Part shown: positions 51,172-61,211 of the stretch, piece after piece | Position numbering within the stretch: the stretch's first letter is position 1 | Layout: each line of letters opens with the position of its first letter | Notes under the pieces: model-generated | The model's database searches: none | The model's input: the letters and a program-made list of their open reading frames with translations, nothing else | What the model was told of the DNA's origin: nothing | Source of the DNA: Alphaproteobacteria bacterium | Lineage (GTDB): Bacteria; Pseudomonadota; Alphaproteobacteria; Micropepsales; Micropepsaceae | NCBI GenBank assembly: GCA_016124635.1 | Contig: WGNJ01000019.1 | Coordinates: 124,001 to 188,000 of the forward strand | Direction of reading: 5' to 3' | DNA: 64,000 nucleotides | Program-made: the position numbers and the translations under genes

Positions 51172-54100
51172 ATGGGCGCGCGTACGCTTTTGCACGCACT
51201 GTTCGTATTGATGCTTGCCGTTGCGGCGGTCGGCATCGCAGGCCATTGCGCACAAGCCGCCGACACCACGGTCCAGCAAAATGCAGACAGGGCTGCGCTG
51301 CACAGCAAAGTCAGGCAGCTGCACGAAGATCAAAAGCTGGATGAGGCACGCGCCGTCGCCGAGAAAGGGCTCGAGGCGGCGGAGCATGCAAAGCCCGCCG
51401 ACGAAGCCGAGGTGATGTGGTGGCTCTTCGAGTTGGGCGCCATCTATGAAGATCTGGGCCAATACACCAAGGCCGAGCCCTATCTCGTTCGCGCACTCGC
51501 GCTAGCAGAGCGATTGTACGGCCCCAATAGCTCCGTCGCGATCATCGGCCTGCGCAACCTTGCCGGCAACGAACGCGATCAGGGACGCTTCAGTGAAGCC
51601 GAGGCTCGCTTCAAGCGCGCGCTCGCGATCAGCGAAGGCCAAGGACAAAACGGGTTAGACGTGGCATCGTCGCTCAACGATCTTGCCGAACTTTATCTTG
51701 CGCAAGGCCGCTACGGCGAGGCGGAGCCGTTGCTCAAGCGAGCGCTCGGGATACTCGAAGCGGTGAGCGGTCCGCAAAGCCTCTATGTTTCGTCAGTCGT
51801 CAGCAACTTGGGCTTTCTCTGCGCGAACCAGGCGCGGTTCGCCGAAGCCGAAGCGTATTTCAAGCGCGCGATAGAGATTCAGAAGTACGTCCATGGCAGC
51901 GATCATCCGCTGACGGCGCGCGCACTCGCCAGGCTCGGTCTGCTTTATCAAATGCAAGGCCGGTTCAGCGAGGCCGAGCCATTGCTGCTCGGCTCCTGCG
52001 ACATGTTGCAGAAGACGTTGAGCCCGACCCATCCGATCGTTGCAGCATGCACCGCGAGCGCCGCGGCCTATCTTCATCAGGTCCAGCGATACGCTCTTGC
52101 CGAGCAATATTATCGTCGCGCGCTCGAAGCCTATTCGAAAGTGCTTGGCGGCGACGCGCCGGAAGTCGGCAACCTGCTGACCAATTTCGGACAACTCCTG
52201 ATCGACACCGACCGGCTGGCCGAGGCTGAGACGATGCTTCAGCGGGCCGTGTCGGTACTCAAGAAGGCCTTCGGCGTCGAGCATCCCGACACCGGGCGCG
52301 CCATCGGCGCGCTGGCACAGGCGGAGATCGAGCTTGGAAAGTTCGGCGAAGCGGAGGCGAACCTGCGGCGCGCCATCGCCGGCGTGCGCAAGTCGCTGCC
52401 GTCATTGCATCCGGATCTCGAGCAACATCTGGCGAGCCTAGCCGTTGCCTTGCTGGCGCACGGCAAACCTGAGGAAGCTTTCGCCGCCGCCAAAGAAGCG
52501 GCGGCGATCGAGGTCGCATTGCAGGCCTCGTCAGCCAACGCCGAACTCAAAGGAATGTCGCACGCGGTCGCGGCACACGAGGCGGCTTTCCAGCAGGAAG
52601 TGCGCGCCGCTTATGCGCTCGCGCAAGCGCAGCCGGCGCGCGAGCAAGTGCTCCGCGATGCAGGGTTCGGCGCCGCTCAATACCTGGCGTTCGACGAGAC
52701 CGGACGCGCCGTCGGACAAATGGCATCGCGCTTTGCCGCGCGCGACGATCCGCTGGGCCGCCTTTTGCACGAACAACAAGATCTTCTGCGCCGACTGCGG
52801 GCTCTGAACCAGCTGATTGCCACTGCGATCGGCTCGCCCGACACCAATACGCACGCACAAGCAAGCGAGCTTCGGCGCGAGTCGGAGGCAATCTCCGCGC
52901 GGCTGCAAGAGATCGACGCACGTTTGCGACGGGAGGATCCGGCCTATGCCGACCTCGCCGACCCGAGGCCGATCAGCCTTGCCGAAACGCAGAGTCTGCT
53001 CAGCGACAACGAAGGCTTGGTGCTCGTGCTCTCGGTGGTGAACGACACCTATCTGTTCGCCATCAGCCGCTCGCAGATCGCCTGGGCACACGTACCCGTC
53101 ACGCGATTGAAGCTCGAGGAGCAGGTTCGCGTGCTGCGACTGCAAGTCGACAAGACAACTTGGCAGGAACAGATGGCGCCCTTCGATCGGTCTCTTGCCT
53201 ACACGCTCTATCAAGAGGTGCTGGCGCCGGTCGACCGGGTGTTCAAGGACAAGGCAAACCTTTTTGTCGTGGCGACCGGTCCGCTCACCAGTCTGCCATT
53301 CGCGATGCTGGTGACTGAGCCTCCCGCGGGCGGTGCCGCCGGCGACCGAGATCCTGAAGCGCTGCGGCAAACGGCGTGGCTCATCAAGCGGCAGGCGTCG
53401 GTGACGTTGCCGTCCGTGTCGAGCTTACGTGCTCTGCGCCTCTACGCGGACAAGCGAAGCGGAAGCGAAGCCTTTGCGGGATTTGGCGATCCCGTGTTCG
53501 ACGACACCGCACGAGACACCCGTCGGGTCAGCGAGCTGTCCCGATTCTTCCGCGGCGACCAGCCGATACTCGGCATGCTTCGAACTCTGCCACGGCTCAA
53601 GGCGACGGGCGACGAGGTCCGTGCCATGGCGCGAATTCTCGGCGCGCCGGATAGCGACGTCTACGTCCGCGAGCGGGCGACCGAAACTCAGATCAAGACG
53701 CGCGATCTATCGCGCAAGCGGATCATCGAGATTGCGACACATGGTTTGGTTGCCGGCGACTTTAGCTACGCGGAGCCCGGGCTCGCGTTCACGCCACCCA
53801 ACGCGGCGACGGATCTGGACGACGGATATCTCGCATCCTCGGAGGCGGCCCGGCTGAACTTGCATGCCGACATGGTCATTCTGTCGGCATGCGATACGGC
53901 GGCCGGTGAAGTGCCTGGTGCAAACGGCCTATCGGGACTCGCGCGCGCATTCATATTAGCCGGAACGAAGTCACTGCTCGCTTCGCATTGGGCGATCGAC
54001 GACCAGGCGGCAATGCTTTTGACGACGCGTACCGTGCTGGGAATTCAAAAGTCGCCGGCACGCGGCCGTGCCGAAGCATTGCGACAAGCAATGTTGAGCG

Positions 54101-54186
54101 TCATGAACGAGCCGGGCGATCCCGTGCACGCGCATCCCGTTACGTGGGCGCCGTTCGTCCTCGTGGGCGAGCCGCGGGTGAACTAA
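51172..54186 (+). CDS. Exported TPR-CHAT domain protein
   Basis: The 1004-residue protein has an N-terminal signal or anchor (LLHALFVLMLAVAAVGIAGHCAQA), about ten TPR-like repeats over residues 40-430 (units such as FSEAEARFKRALAI), a helical region, and a C-terminal CHAT domain (about 690-1003). The caspase-like dyad is intact: His857 in IATHGLVAG and Cys907 in LSACDTAAGE. CHAT proteases are often part of regulated cell-death or signalling systems; here the protein is exported and without an obvious partner, so its target is unknown. The ATG at 51172 has GGGGAA upstream; 51154 is possible. Confidence 0.88.
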   Translation: MGARTLLHALFVLMLAVAAVGIAGHCAQAADTTVQQNADRAALHSKVRQLHEDQKLDEARAVAEKGLEAAEHAKPADEAEVMWWLFELGAIYEDLGQYTKAEPYLVRALALAERLYGPNSSVAIIGLRNLAGNERDQGRFSEAEARFKRALAISEGQGQNGLDVASSLNDLAELYLAQGRYGEAEPLLKRALGILEAVSGPQSLYVSSVVSNLGFLCANQARFAEAEAYFKRAIEIQKYVHGSDHPLTARALARLGLLYQMQGRFSEAEPLLLGSCDMLQKTLSPTHPIVAACTASAAAYLHQVQRYALAEQYYRRALEAYSKVLGGDAPEVGNLLTNFGQLLIDTDRLAEAETMLQRAVSVLKKAFGVEHPDTGRAIGALAQAEIELGKFGEAEANLRRAIAGVRKSLPSLHPDLEQHLASLAVALLAHGKPEEAFAAAKEAAAIEVALQASSANAELKGMSHAVAAHEAAFQQEVRAAYALAQAQPAREQVLRDAGFGAAQYLAFDETGRAVGQMASRFAARDDPLGRLLHEQQDLLRRLRALNQLIATAIGSPDTNTHAQASELRRESEAISARLQEIDARLRREDPAYADLADPRPISLAETQSLLSDNEGLVLVLSVVNDTYLFAISRSQIAWAHVPVTRLKLEEQVRVLRLQVDKTTWQEQMAPFDRSLAYTLYQEVLAPVDRVFKDKANLFVVATGPLTSLPFAMLVTEPPAGGAAGDRDPEALRQTAWLIKRQASVTLPSVSSLRALRLYADKRSGSEAFAGFGDPVFDDTARDTRRVSELSRFFRGDQPILGMLRTLPRLKATGDEVRAMARILGAPDSDVYVRERATETQIKTRDLSRKRIIEIATHGLVAGDFSYAEPGLAFTPPNAATDLDDGYLASSEAARLNLHADMVILSACDTAAGEVPGANGLSGLARAFILAGTKSLLASHWAIDDQAAMLLTTRTVLGIQKSPARGRAEALRQAMLSVMNEPGDPVHAHPVTWAPFVLVGEPRVN

Positions 54187-54449
54187 GCCTCGAGAATGTC
54201 CGCAAATGCCGGCGGCACGCGGACGTCACAGACGCCGTTCGCAGCACTTTCGTCGGAAGCTGCGCTGTAGCTCATCAAAATCGGCCGCGGGCAAGACACG
54301 GGACATGGTTTCTGCGTGATCGGCTGAGGCCGCTCGAAGACCGCCAACGACGCGAAGATACCCAGCGCGAAACTCAACACCGCAACCAGGAGCAGCCCAC
54401 CCACTCTAGAGTCAATGGGCGTGTCTTTCGGGGTGGCGAGGAGAGACAT
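54183..54449 (-). CDS. Small membrane-anchored protein downstream of MarR
   Basis: This 88-residue protein has one helix (GGLLLVAVLSFALGIFASLAV) and a C-terminal periplasmic-like tail with three cysteines (PCPVSCPRP, NGVCDVRVPP). I do not recognise it. It starts 9 bases after the MarR stop on the same strand, and its end overlaps the convergent CHAT gene by four bases. It is probably co-transcribed with, and perhaps regulated by, the MarR protein. Confidence 0.65.
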   Translation of the reverse strand: MSLLATPKDTPIDSRVGGLLLVAVLSFALGIFASLAVFERPQPITQKPCPVSCPRPILMSYSAASDESAANGVCDVRVPPAFADILEA

Positions 54450-54458
54450 CGTTCTATC

Positions 54459-54899
54459 TCACCCGCTCTTCAGCTGCGCGACTTGGTCGAGTTGGCGGCG
54501 CAGCTGACTCCAATTTTGCGCGCCGTACGCGCGTTCGAAACGCTGCTGCGCGGCCCGCCAGAGAGGTGCCGTGCGCGCCAAAGCGCGCAAGCCCTTGTTG
54601 GTCAGGCGCACTTGTTTCTCACGGCGCTGCCCGCGCGCGGATATTTCGACGAGGCCGTCCGACTTCAGCAGCGCCAGACTGCGCGTCATCGTAGTCGGGC
54701 TCATCAGCGTGAGTTTGGCGAGATTACCGATCGAGGCCGGCTGCACCCGATGAACCGCGACAAGAATCGTGAATTGCGTCGAGCGGAGCCCGCCAGCGCT
54801 CAGGGCCCTGTCGTACGCCTGTGTGACGGCGCGCGCCGTCTTGCGCAGGGTGAAGGCCGCGCAACCGAACGCACCTTTCAGATCGATCTCGCGGGCCAC
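54459..54899 (-). CDS. MarR-family transcriptional regulator
   Basis: The 146-residue protein has the MarR winged helix (STQFTILVAVHRV, IGNLAKLTLMSPTTMTRSLALLKSDGLVE) and a basic wing (RGQRREKQVRLTNKGLRAL). It should bind DNA as a dimer and be released by a small aromatic or oxidant ligand. A perfect 12-bp palindrome, ATGTATATACAT, lies 24 bases upstream of its start and is a likely operator. It is transcribed divergently from another MarR gene. Confidence 0.9.
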   Translation of the reverse strand: MAREIDLKGAFGCAAFTLRKTARAVTQAYDRALSAGGLRSTQFTILVAVHRVQPASIGNLAKLTLMSPTTMTRSLALLKSDGLVEISARGQRREKQVRLTNKGLRALARTAPLWRAAQQRFERAYGAQNWSQLRRQLDQVAQLKSG

Positions 54900-55205
54900 A
54901 GCAATTTCACCTCCGATTTGACATGTATATACATTTCAATAGTGCCCGCCATGTGCTGTTGGTCGAATAAACAAAAATTTGAGCGACGAGCATTCCATTT
55001 GTTAGCGATGAGCGACATGAATGACGCGACAAGCGCACAGATCAAAAATACGTGTGGTCGACGTGAATATGACCCAGTCGAGCCCAGAACAGCTTTTCCA
55101 ACAGAGCGACGACTGTGGAGGACGGTTGGCGGAGCACGGGGCGCAGACGCCCGCTCGCAATTACTTCGATTTGACGAAGCAATTTTGCCGCGTACCGTCG
55201 ATGCC
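54900..55205. other. Gap between the divergent MarR genes
   Basis: This 306-base region holds the palindrome at 54923-54934. The rest contains a short plus-strand frame (55021-55209) without a ribosome site that I do not call. The 5' boundary of the plus-strand MarR gene is uncertain, since its open frame continues upstream. Confidence 0.45.
54923..54934. promoter_or_regulatory. Palindromic operator candidate for MarR
   Basis: ATGTATATACAT is a perfect 12-bp palindrome, and its AT-rich centre could overlap a -10 box of the minus-strand MarR gene, 24 bases from its ATG. MarR proteins bind such sites, so autorepression is likely. Confidence 0.55.
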
Positions 55206-55661
55206 ATGACTGAGCAGTTGATCTTTCAAATCTTGCGCGACTATCCGCGCATATATCTCGCGTGCCACGTTGATCATGTCCGGGCGCGAACGAGCGAATA
55301 CGGCATCTCATCGCGCGACTCGTCGTTGCTGGCGCATCTGGACGCCAGCGAGGCGCAAGCCGTCGGCGATCTTGCCGATCACTTGGGCGTCGCGGCCTCG
55401 ACACTGTCGGCAACGTTGGCGCGGCTCGAGAAGCTCAACTATCTGACGCGGTCGCGTGACAAGGCGGACAAGCGGTTCGTCGCACCAAAACTGACATCTA
55501 AAGGGCGCGATGCGGTCGCAGCGGCGTCGGTTCTCGACAAGTCACGCGTCGCGAAGCTACTGGAGCAATTGTCCCCGAAGGAACAGCGCGAGGCGGTGCG
55601 TGGGCTCGGGCTGCTGGCGCGAGCGGCGCTCGCAAGCCGACGCCGGAAGACAACGAACTAA
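55206..55661 (+). CDS. MarR-family transcriptional regulator
   Basis: The 151-residue protein has a MarR fold: GDLADHLGVAASTLSATLARLEKLNYL as the recognition region and RSRDKADKRFVAPKLTSKG as the wing. It is a different subgroup from the divergent MarR. The ATG at 55206 is chosen from the family length, though the frame is open further upstream and has no strong ribosome site. It lies 12 bases before the SRPBCC gene and probably regulates that gene. Confidence 0.82.
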   Translation: MTEQLIFQILRDYPRIYLACHVDHVRARTSEYGISSRDSSLLAHLDASEAQAVGDLADHLGVAASTLSATLARLEKLNYLTRSRDKADKRFVAPKLTSKGRDAVAAASVLDKSRVAKLLEQLSPKEQREAVRGLGLLARAALASRRRKTTN

Positions 55662-55673
55662 GGCGGCGTACTC

Positions 55674-56210
55674 ATGTTTTGGCTCAAATTGGCCGGCGGT
55701 ATCGTCACCGGCTTCGTCCTGATCGTGGCTGCACTCTACGTCATCGGCAGCGTGCTGCCGCGAGAGCACATGGTGACACGGCGGATCGTTCTGAAGACAG
55801 CAAGCGCCGAGACCCTGTGGGCGCGCGTGGCAAATCCTTCGGCAACGCCGAGCTGGCGTAGGAGCGTCACATCAGTGAAGCGCCTCGACGACCGCGACGG
55901 CCATGCGGTGTGGGCCGAGGAAAGCGGCGGCAACAGCACCAGCTACGAAACGCTTGAAGCTGTGCCGCCTCGCCTTCTCGTCCGCAAGGTCGTCGATCAG
56001 ACCATTTATGGCGGAACGTGGCGCATCGAGATCGAGCCTGGACCTGATGGAGTATCCGTGACCATCACCGAGAATGGTTGGGTCGACGCGCCCTTCTTTC
56101 GTGCTTTGGCGCGGTTTGCGTTTGGCTATGCGTCGACAGCCGAGAGCTACCTCAGCGACCTCTCTGCCAGCATTGGCGAGGCTGTCGTGGTCGAGAAGAT
56201 GGAAGGGTAG
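55674..56210 (+). CDS. Membrane-anchored SRPBCC-family protein
   Basis: The 178-residue protein has an N-terminal helix (LAGGIVTGFVLIVAALYVIG) followed by a START/SRPBCC-like domain (about 35-175: LKTASAETLWARVANPSATPSWR and later GGTWRIEIEPGPDG). Such domains bind hydrophobic ligands; the ligand is unknown. It follows the MarR gene by 12 bases and is probably in the same operon. Two hairpins lie between it and lepA. Confidence 0.75.
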   Translation: MFWLKLAGGIVTGFVLIVAALYVIGSVLPREHMVTRRIVLKTASAETLWARVANPSATPSWRRSVTSVKRLDDRDGHAVWAEESGGNSTSYETLEAVPPRLLVRKVVDQTIYGGTWRIEIEPGPDGVSVTITENGWVDAPFFRALARFAFGYASTAESYLSDLSASIGEAVVVEKMEG

Positions 56211-56223
56211 TTCTGTGATCGAG

Positions 56224-56302
56224 ATCCCGGATCTGCGGCGCGGCGCGCCGCGCCTTGTCCGGGATGAGGCTTTCGGCGCTCGTGAAAGCGAGCGCTCGAA
56301 AG
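56224..56302. terminator. Two-hairpin bidirectional terminator between SRPBCC and lepA
   Basis: ATCCCGGA (56224-56231) pairs with TCCGGGAT (56258-56265) around a GC-rich inner palindrome. A second, longer imperfect stem spans 56270-56302 (CTTTCG with CGAAAG and inner CGCTCG with CGAGCG). It separates convergent genes, so it can stop transcription from both sides. Confidence 0.6.
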
Positions 56303-56306
56303 CGCC

Positions 56307-58109
56307 TCAGTTTTCGTCCATCTTCAGCGCGGCAATGAAGGCTTCTTGCGGGATTTCGACCTTGCCGAACTCGCGCATCTTCTTTTTGCCTTCCTTCTGC
56401 TTGTCGAGCAACTTGCGCTTACGGGAGATGTCGCCGCCGTAGCACTTGGCGGTGACATCCTTGCGCAGCGCGCGAATGGTCTCGCGGGCGATGACCTTGC
56501 CGCCGATCGCGGCCTGCACCGGAATCTGGAACAGGTGGGGCGGGATCAGATCCTTCAGCTTCTCGCACATCGCGCGGCCACGCATCTCGGCGCGCTGGCG
56601 ATTGACGATCATCGAGAGCGCGTCGACCGGATCTCCGTTGACGAGGATTGACATCTTGACGAGGTCGCCGACCTCGTAGCCTTCGATATGATAGTCGAAG
56701 CTCGCATAGCCGCGGCTGACCGACTTCAGACGGTCGTAGAAATCGAACACGACCTCATTGAGCGGCAGGTGATACATCACCATCGCCCGATTGCCGGCGT
56801 ATGTCAGATCGATCTGCCGACCGCGGCGATCCTCGCAGAGCTTGAGCACGGCGCCCAGATATTCGTCCGGCACCAAGATCGTCGCCTTGATCCAGGGCTC
56901 TTCGATCTTCTCGATGCGCACAACATCCGGCATATCGGCCGGATTGTGCAGCTCCAGCATCTCGCCGTTCGTCAGATGAATTTTGTAGACGACCGACGGC
57001 GCCGTGGTGATGAGATCGAGATTGAATTCGCGCTCAAGCCGCTCTCGAATGATGTCGAGATGGAGCAATCCTAAGAAGCCGCAGCGAAAGCCGAAACCGA
57101 GGGCCGCCGAGGTCTCCGTCTCGTAGGAGAAACTCGCATCGTTGAGCGCGAGCTTCTGGATTGCGTCGCGCAACTCCTCGAAATCGGCGGCATCGACGGG
57201 GAAGAGGCCGCAGAACACGACTTGCATCGCCGGCTTGAAACCGGGAAGCGGCTTCTCAGCCCCCTTGCGCTCGTCGGTCAGCGTGTCGCCGATCTTGGTG
57301 TCGGCGACTTGCTTGATCGCGGCGGTCAAGAAGCCAACCTCGCCGGGACCGAGGCTATCGACCGGCACGCGTTTGGGCGTGAAGATGCCGAGGCGCTCCA
57401 CCTCGTAGGTCGCGTTGGTCGCCATCATGCGGATGCGCTGACCCTTGCGGATCTGGCCGTCGACGACACGGAAGAGCACGACGACGCCGAGATAGGGATC
57501 GTACCAGCTGTCGATCAACAGCGCTTTGAGCGGCGCGTTCTCTTCGCCCTTCGGCGGCGGCAGGCGCGTTGCGACGGCTTCGAGTACATCGCCGATATTG
57601 AGACCCGTCTTGGCGGAGATCAGCAAGGCGTCAGAGGCGTCGATGCCGATGACGTCCTCGATCTGCTGCTTGATGCGATCGGGCTCGGCGGCCGGAAGAT
57701 CGATCTTGTTGAGCACCGGCACGATCTCAAGGCCGGCGTCGATCGCCTGATAGACGTTGGCGAGCGTTTGCGCCTCGACACCTTGGCTCGCGTCGACCAC
57801 CAATAATGCGCCTTCGCAGGCGGCCAAGCAGCGTGAGACCTCGTAGGCGAAGTCGACGTGGCCCGGCGTGTCCATCAGATTGAACACGTAGGTCTTGCCG
57901 TCCTTGGCCGGATAGTTCAGGCGCACCGTTTGCGCCTTGATGGTGATCCCGCGCTCGCGCTCAAGCTCCATGGAGTCGAGCACCTGCGCCTTCATCTCGC
58001 GCCGTTCGAGCGCGCCGCAATATTCGATCAAGCGGTCGGCAAGCGTCGACTTGCCGTGATCGATGTGCGCGACGATCGAGAAGTTGCGGATGAGAGCTTG
58101 GTCGGTCAT
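56307..58109 (-). CDS. lepA: Elongation factor 4 (back-translocating GTPase)
   Basis: The 600-residue translation GTPase has G1 [10 protein letters not shown]2/G3 with [11 protein letters not shown] and DTPGHVDF, and G4 NKIDLP. The C-terminal region has the LepA-specific domain ending [15 protein letters not shown]. It acts on the ribosome during stress and ionic imbalance. The length is that of the family. It is transcribed alone and faces a hairpin terminator. Confidence 0.98.
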   Translation of the reverse strand: MTDQALIRNFSIVAHIDHGKSTLADRLIEYCGALERREMKAQVLDSMELERERGITIKAQTVRLNYPAKDGKTYVFNLMDTPGHVDFAYEVSRCLAACEGALLVVDASQGVEAQTLANVYQAIDAGLEIVPVLNKIDLPAAEPDRIKQQIEDVIGIDASDALLISAKTGLNIGDVLEAVATRLPPPKGEENAPLKALLIDSWYDPYLGVVVLFRVVDGQIRKGQRIRMMATNATYEVERLGIFTPKRVPVDSLGPGEVGFLTAAIKQVADTKIGDTLTDERKGAEKPLPGFKPAMQVVFCGLFPVDAADFEELRDAIQKLALNDASFSYETETSAALGFGFRCGFLGLLHLDIIRERLEREFNLDLITTAPSVVYKIHLTNGEMLELHNPADMPDVVRIEKIEEPWIKATILVPDEYLGAVLKLCEDRRGRQIDLTYAGNRAMVMYHLPLNEVVFDFYDRLKSVSRGYASFDYHIEGYEVGDLVKMSILVNGDPVDALSMIVNRQRAEMRGRAMCEKLKDLIPPHLFQIPVQAAIGGKVIARETIRALRKDVTAKCYGGDISRKRKLLDKQKEGKKKMREFGKVEIPQEAFIAALKMDEN

Positions 58110-58307
58110 GAGAGGGCGAGGAGATAGCGGCTCGGGCCCGGCCTGTCGAGCGGTTAAAACGCAGCAGAATCAGTCGGATAGCATCACGTGCGGCCGGCCT
58201 GTGCGATTTGCCAGCGTTCTTGACCCTCTGTCACAGGGCTGGCGTCGGCTTCGTCATCATCGCATGGTTCGGGCCAAATTGATCGGCCCCAAGCTCGGAG
58301 GTCCACT

Positions 58308-59036
58308 ATGCCCAAGCTCAAATCATTCCCCGATACGCAGATCGACGAGATCGCGCCCGACATCTATCGCATCAACACGGGGATCGGCGGCGACGCGATA
58401 CCCGGCGGCTTCTCGTTCAATCGCTACTTGATCAAAGACGACGCGCCGCTGGTGTTTCACACGGGGTTGCGGGGACATTTCGAGGCCACGCGCGCCGCGA
58501 TCGAGAGCGTGATGCCGATACGGCGTCTTCGATACATCGCCTTCTCGCATTTCGAGGCCGACGAATGTGGCGCGCTCAACGAACTCTTGGCCGCCGCGCC
58601 AGAGTCCGTGCCGGTCTGCAGCGCGGTCGGCGCCATGGTTTCCGTCGGCGACCAAGCGAACCGCGTGCCGAGCTCGATGACCGACGGCACCAAGCTCGAG
58701 CTCGGAAAACATAGTCTGCGTTGGCTGGACACACCGCATCTGCCGCATGGCTGGGATTGCGGCTACATGTTCGACGAGACGACGAAGACGCTGTTCTGCG
58801 GCGATGTCTTCACCCAACCGGGCAGCGAAACGCCCGCGCTGACCGAGAGCGACATACTCGAACCCAGCGAGGCGATGCGCAAAGGACTCGACTACTTTGC
58901 GCACGGCCGCGACACGACGGCACTGCTCGAGAAGCTCGCCGCTACGCAACCCAAGACGCTTGCCTGTATGCACGGCAGCGCGTGGACGGGCGACGGCGCG
59001 GCGTTGCTGCGCGAGCTTGGAAAGCGTTTGGACTAG
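58308..59036 (+). CDS. MBL-fold protein of the ODP (oxygen-binding di-iron) type
   Basis: The 242-residue protein has a metallo-beta-lactamase fold with motif HFEADECG (His81, Glu83, Asp85) and later His/Asp ligands in the segments PHLPHGWDCG and FCGDVFTQPG. The H-x-E-x-D pattern is the di-iron motif of flavodiiron and ODP proteins rather than the H-x-H-x-D-H of hydrolases. It probably senses or handles O2, NO or peroxide (inference). The methyltransferase gene follows after 55 bases. Confidence 0.85.
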   Translation: MPKLKSFPDTQIDEIAPDIYRINTGIGGDAIPGGFSFNRYLIKDDAPLVFHTGLRGHFEATRAAIESVMPIRRLRYIAFSHFEADECGALNELLAAAPESVPVCSAVGAMVSVGDQANRVPSSMTDGTKLELGKHSLRWLDTPHLPHGWDCGYMFDETTKTLFCGDVFTQPGSETPALTESDILEPSEAMRKGLDYFAHGRDTTALLEKLAATQPKTLACMHGSAWTGDGAALLRELGKRLD

Positions 59037-59091
59037 TGGCTCCAGCAACGCAGCCCCTCGCCTTCGCCGACGCGCGCACTATAGTGACGAC

Positions 59092-59904
59092 ATGGCAAAG
59101 GCGACGGTCGCGACGCAAACACTGAAGGAATTGTGGCCCGGCCAGTCGGTCGAGCTGCTCAAGGCCCTGCATATCCTGACGCGCGACGGCGGGCTCAATG
59201 CGGACTCGCGGCGCAAGCTGAAGCAAGTTCAGCATCTCGTGCAGCTGATGAAGCCGTCGCTCGACGCGATCTTCGCGGCCAAGGAGGCACCGGTGCTTGC
59301 GGACCTTGGCGCCGGAAAATCGTACCTCGCGTTCATCCTGTACGATCTGATCTTCGGGCCGAAGAGGCGCGGCGAAATCTACGCGATCGAGGCGCGGCCG
59401 GAGCTGATGGCGGGCGCACGCGAGATCGCCGAGCAATCCCACTTCGACCGCATGCATTTCATCGCCGCGCCGATCGCGGAGGCGAAGATCGACGCGGCGG
59501 TCGACATGGTGACGGCGCTGCACGCGTGCGACACGGCGACGGACGATGCCATTCGCTTCGCCCTAAAACATAACGCCAAACACATCGCGCTGGTGCCGTG
59601 CTGCCAGGCGGAGCTGTCGCAAATGCTTTCAGGCACGGGCAGTCACGAGCTGCATCAGCTCTGGCGTCACCCCATTCAGCGCCGCGAGTTCGCGAGCCAC
59701 ACGACAAATGTCATTCGCGGCCTCTACCTCGAGGCGCACGGCTACAAAGTGCGCGTGACCGAGCTTGTCGGGTTCGAGCATTCGCTAAAGAACGAGCTGA
59801 TCTTGGCAGAACGCCATCAGCTGTCGAACGCGCAAGCGCGCGGCGAGCTCACCGCGCTGTTGAAGCGATTGCCGGCGCGGCCCGCGCTGGTCGCGGATTT
59901 CTAA
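59092..59904 (+). CDS. Class I SAM-dependent methyltransferase
   Basis: The 270-residue protein has a Rossmann-type SAM site (VLADLGAGKSYLAFIL) and the TALHACDTATDDAI segment of the PF13679 methyltransferase group, with a C-terminal H-S-L-K-N-E-L-I-L-A-E-R-H region. Its substrate may be RNA (related eukaryotic proteins methylate tRNA); this is inference. It lies 55 bases after the ODP-like gene, probably in the same transcript, and converges on the S41 peptidase gene. Confidence 0.83.
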   Translation: MAKATVATQTLKELWPGQSVELLKALHILTRDGGLNADSRRKLKQVQHLVQLMKPSLDAIFAAKEAPVLADLGAGKSYLAFILYDLIFGPKRRGEIYAIEARPELMAGAREIAEQSHFDRMHFIAAPIAEAKIDAAVDMVTALHACDTATDDAIRFALKHNAKHIALVPCCQAELSQMLSGTGSHELHQLWRHPIQRREFASHTTNVIRGLYLEAHGYKVRVTELVGFEHSLKNELILAERHQLSNAQARGELTALLKRLPARPALVADF

Positions 59905-59921
59905 AGCGGCAGAAGCGCAGC

Positions 59922-61207
59922 CTACTGCTCGAGCTTCTTTTTCAGCTCGTCGATACCGGTTGCGAGGATTGCGTCAGGACCGGACGGGTCCGTCGGATCG
60001 AACCACACTTCGGGCTTGAAGTTTTCGCGCGGCGTTCCGTTGACATGATAGAGGCGCTCGACCGGAAATTTCACGGGCACTTGCGTGTGCGGCAAGGTGA
60101 AGTCGCCGGTGCCACCCAAGAGGCCCGCCATCTTCGTCCCGACGATGGTGGCGCGCTTGGCAGCGTCGAAGCCGATCGCCAGCCCCTCGCCCATGCTTCC
60201 GGTCCAGTGATCGACCAGAATCACGAGCGGCTGCTCGACGGCCGGCGCGCGCGGGTCGATGTCTTTGGTCCAGCTGTCCTGCGGGAAGTGGCCGCCCGCC
60301 GCAGGCTCGAAGACGCGCTGGTAGGCGAGCGGCGTCTCGATGAAACGACCAAGGATCGGCTCCGCAATGTCAGTGTCGCCTCCCGAAGGCGTGTTGCGCA
60401 GATCCAGGATCAGGCCGCGCGCGCCGCTCAGCTGTTTGAGCGCGGCGTCAAATTGGCGGACGGTGCCTTTCTCACCGAGGCTGTTTTCGATGCGGATGTA
60501 TCCGATGCCGTCGCTCAGCTTGCGCCAGCTGACCAGCGCTGTGACGGTGTCGTTCGACACCGGCCCCATCGTGTAGGTCCTGCAGCCGCGCGCATCGCAG
60601 GCTTTCACCGACCGGCGCGCGACATGATTTCCGGCGAGCGCAACGCGCAAAGCATAGGAACCTGCTTCGGCATCCGGCATCGAGAGCGCTTGCGGCACGC
60701 CGTCATCGATCACCTGATCGACCGGCCGGCCGTCGATCGCTTCGATGGTCATCCCGGGCTTCAGGCCCGCGCGGGCCGCGACGCTCTTCGCGCGCACTTC
60801 GACGGTCATGGGCTTGCCCTCCACGAGCTCCGCCCAAATGTCGGCGCCCGAAGGAACGAGCTGCGGTGACGTCGCCGTGTTCTGACCGACCGTCGCGTGG
60901 TGATCGTAGAGCTCTGCCATCACGCGCTCGACAACGCCCAGCCACGCTGCCGGTGTCGTCGCCTTCTCTGCGGCTTCGCGGTAGATGGTTTTGATTTGAT
61001 CGAGGTCGATCTTCTTCTTGTCTTGATAGGCGTATTTCGCCTTCAAAGTATCGACGAGCCACTTGAGGTCTTCGACGCGTTGATCAGCCGTGACGTCCCA
61101 TTTTGGCGTCGCAGCAGCGGCACGCGTATGCGGTCGCGCGCGCGAACGCGCGTCGGCCGTGGTGTGGGCGGCGAGCACGAGCGCCAGCGCCGCCACCGCA
61201 ATTCGCA

Positions 61208-61211
<4 letters not shown>
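59922..61211 (-). CDS. S41-family (C-terminal processing) peptidase
   Basis: The 429-residue exported protein has a signal peptide, a PDZ domain (about 130-210: VEVRAKSVAARAGLKPGMTIEAIDGRPV) and the S41 catalytic core with nucleophile in HWTGSMGEG and the basic residue in GTKMAGLLGG. It cuts periplasmic proteins from their C-terminus. Its ATG overlaps the pheT stop (ATGA), an unusual partnership with a tRNA synthetase. Confidence 0.9.

Noticed and set aside
55021..55209. 62-codon plus-strand frame between the MarR genes
   Set aside because: It has no ribosome site, overlaps the MarR start and resembles no family.
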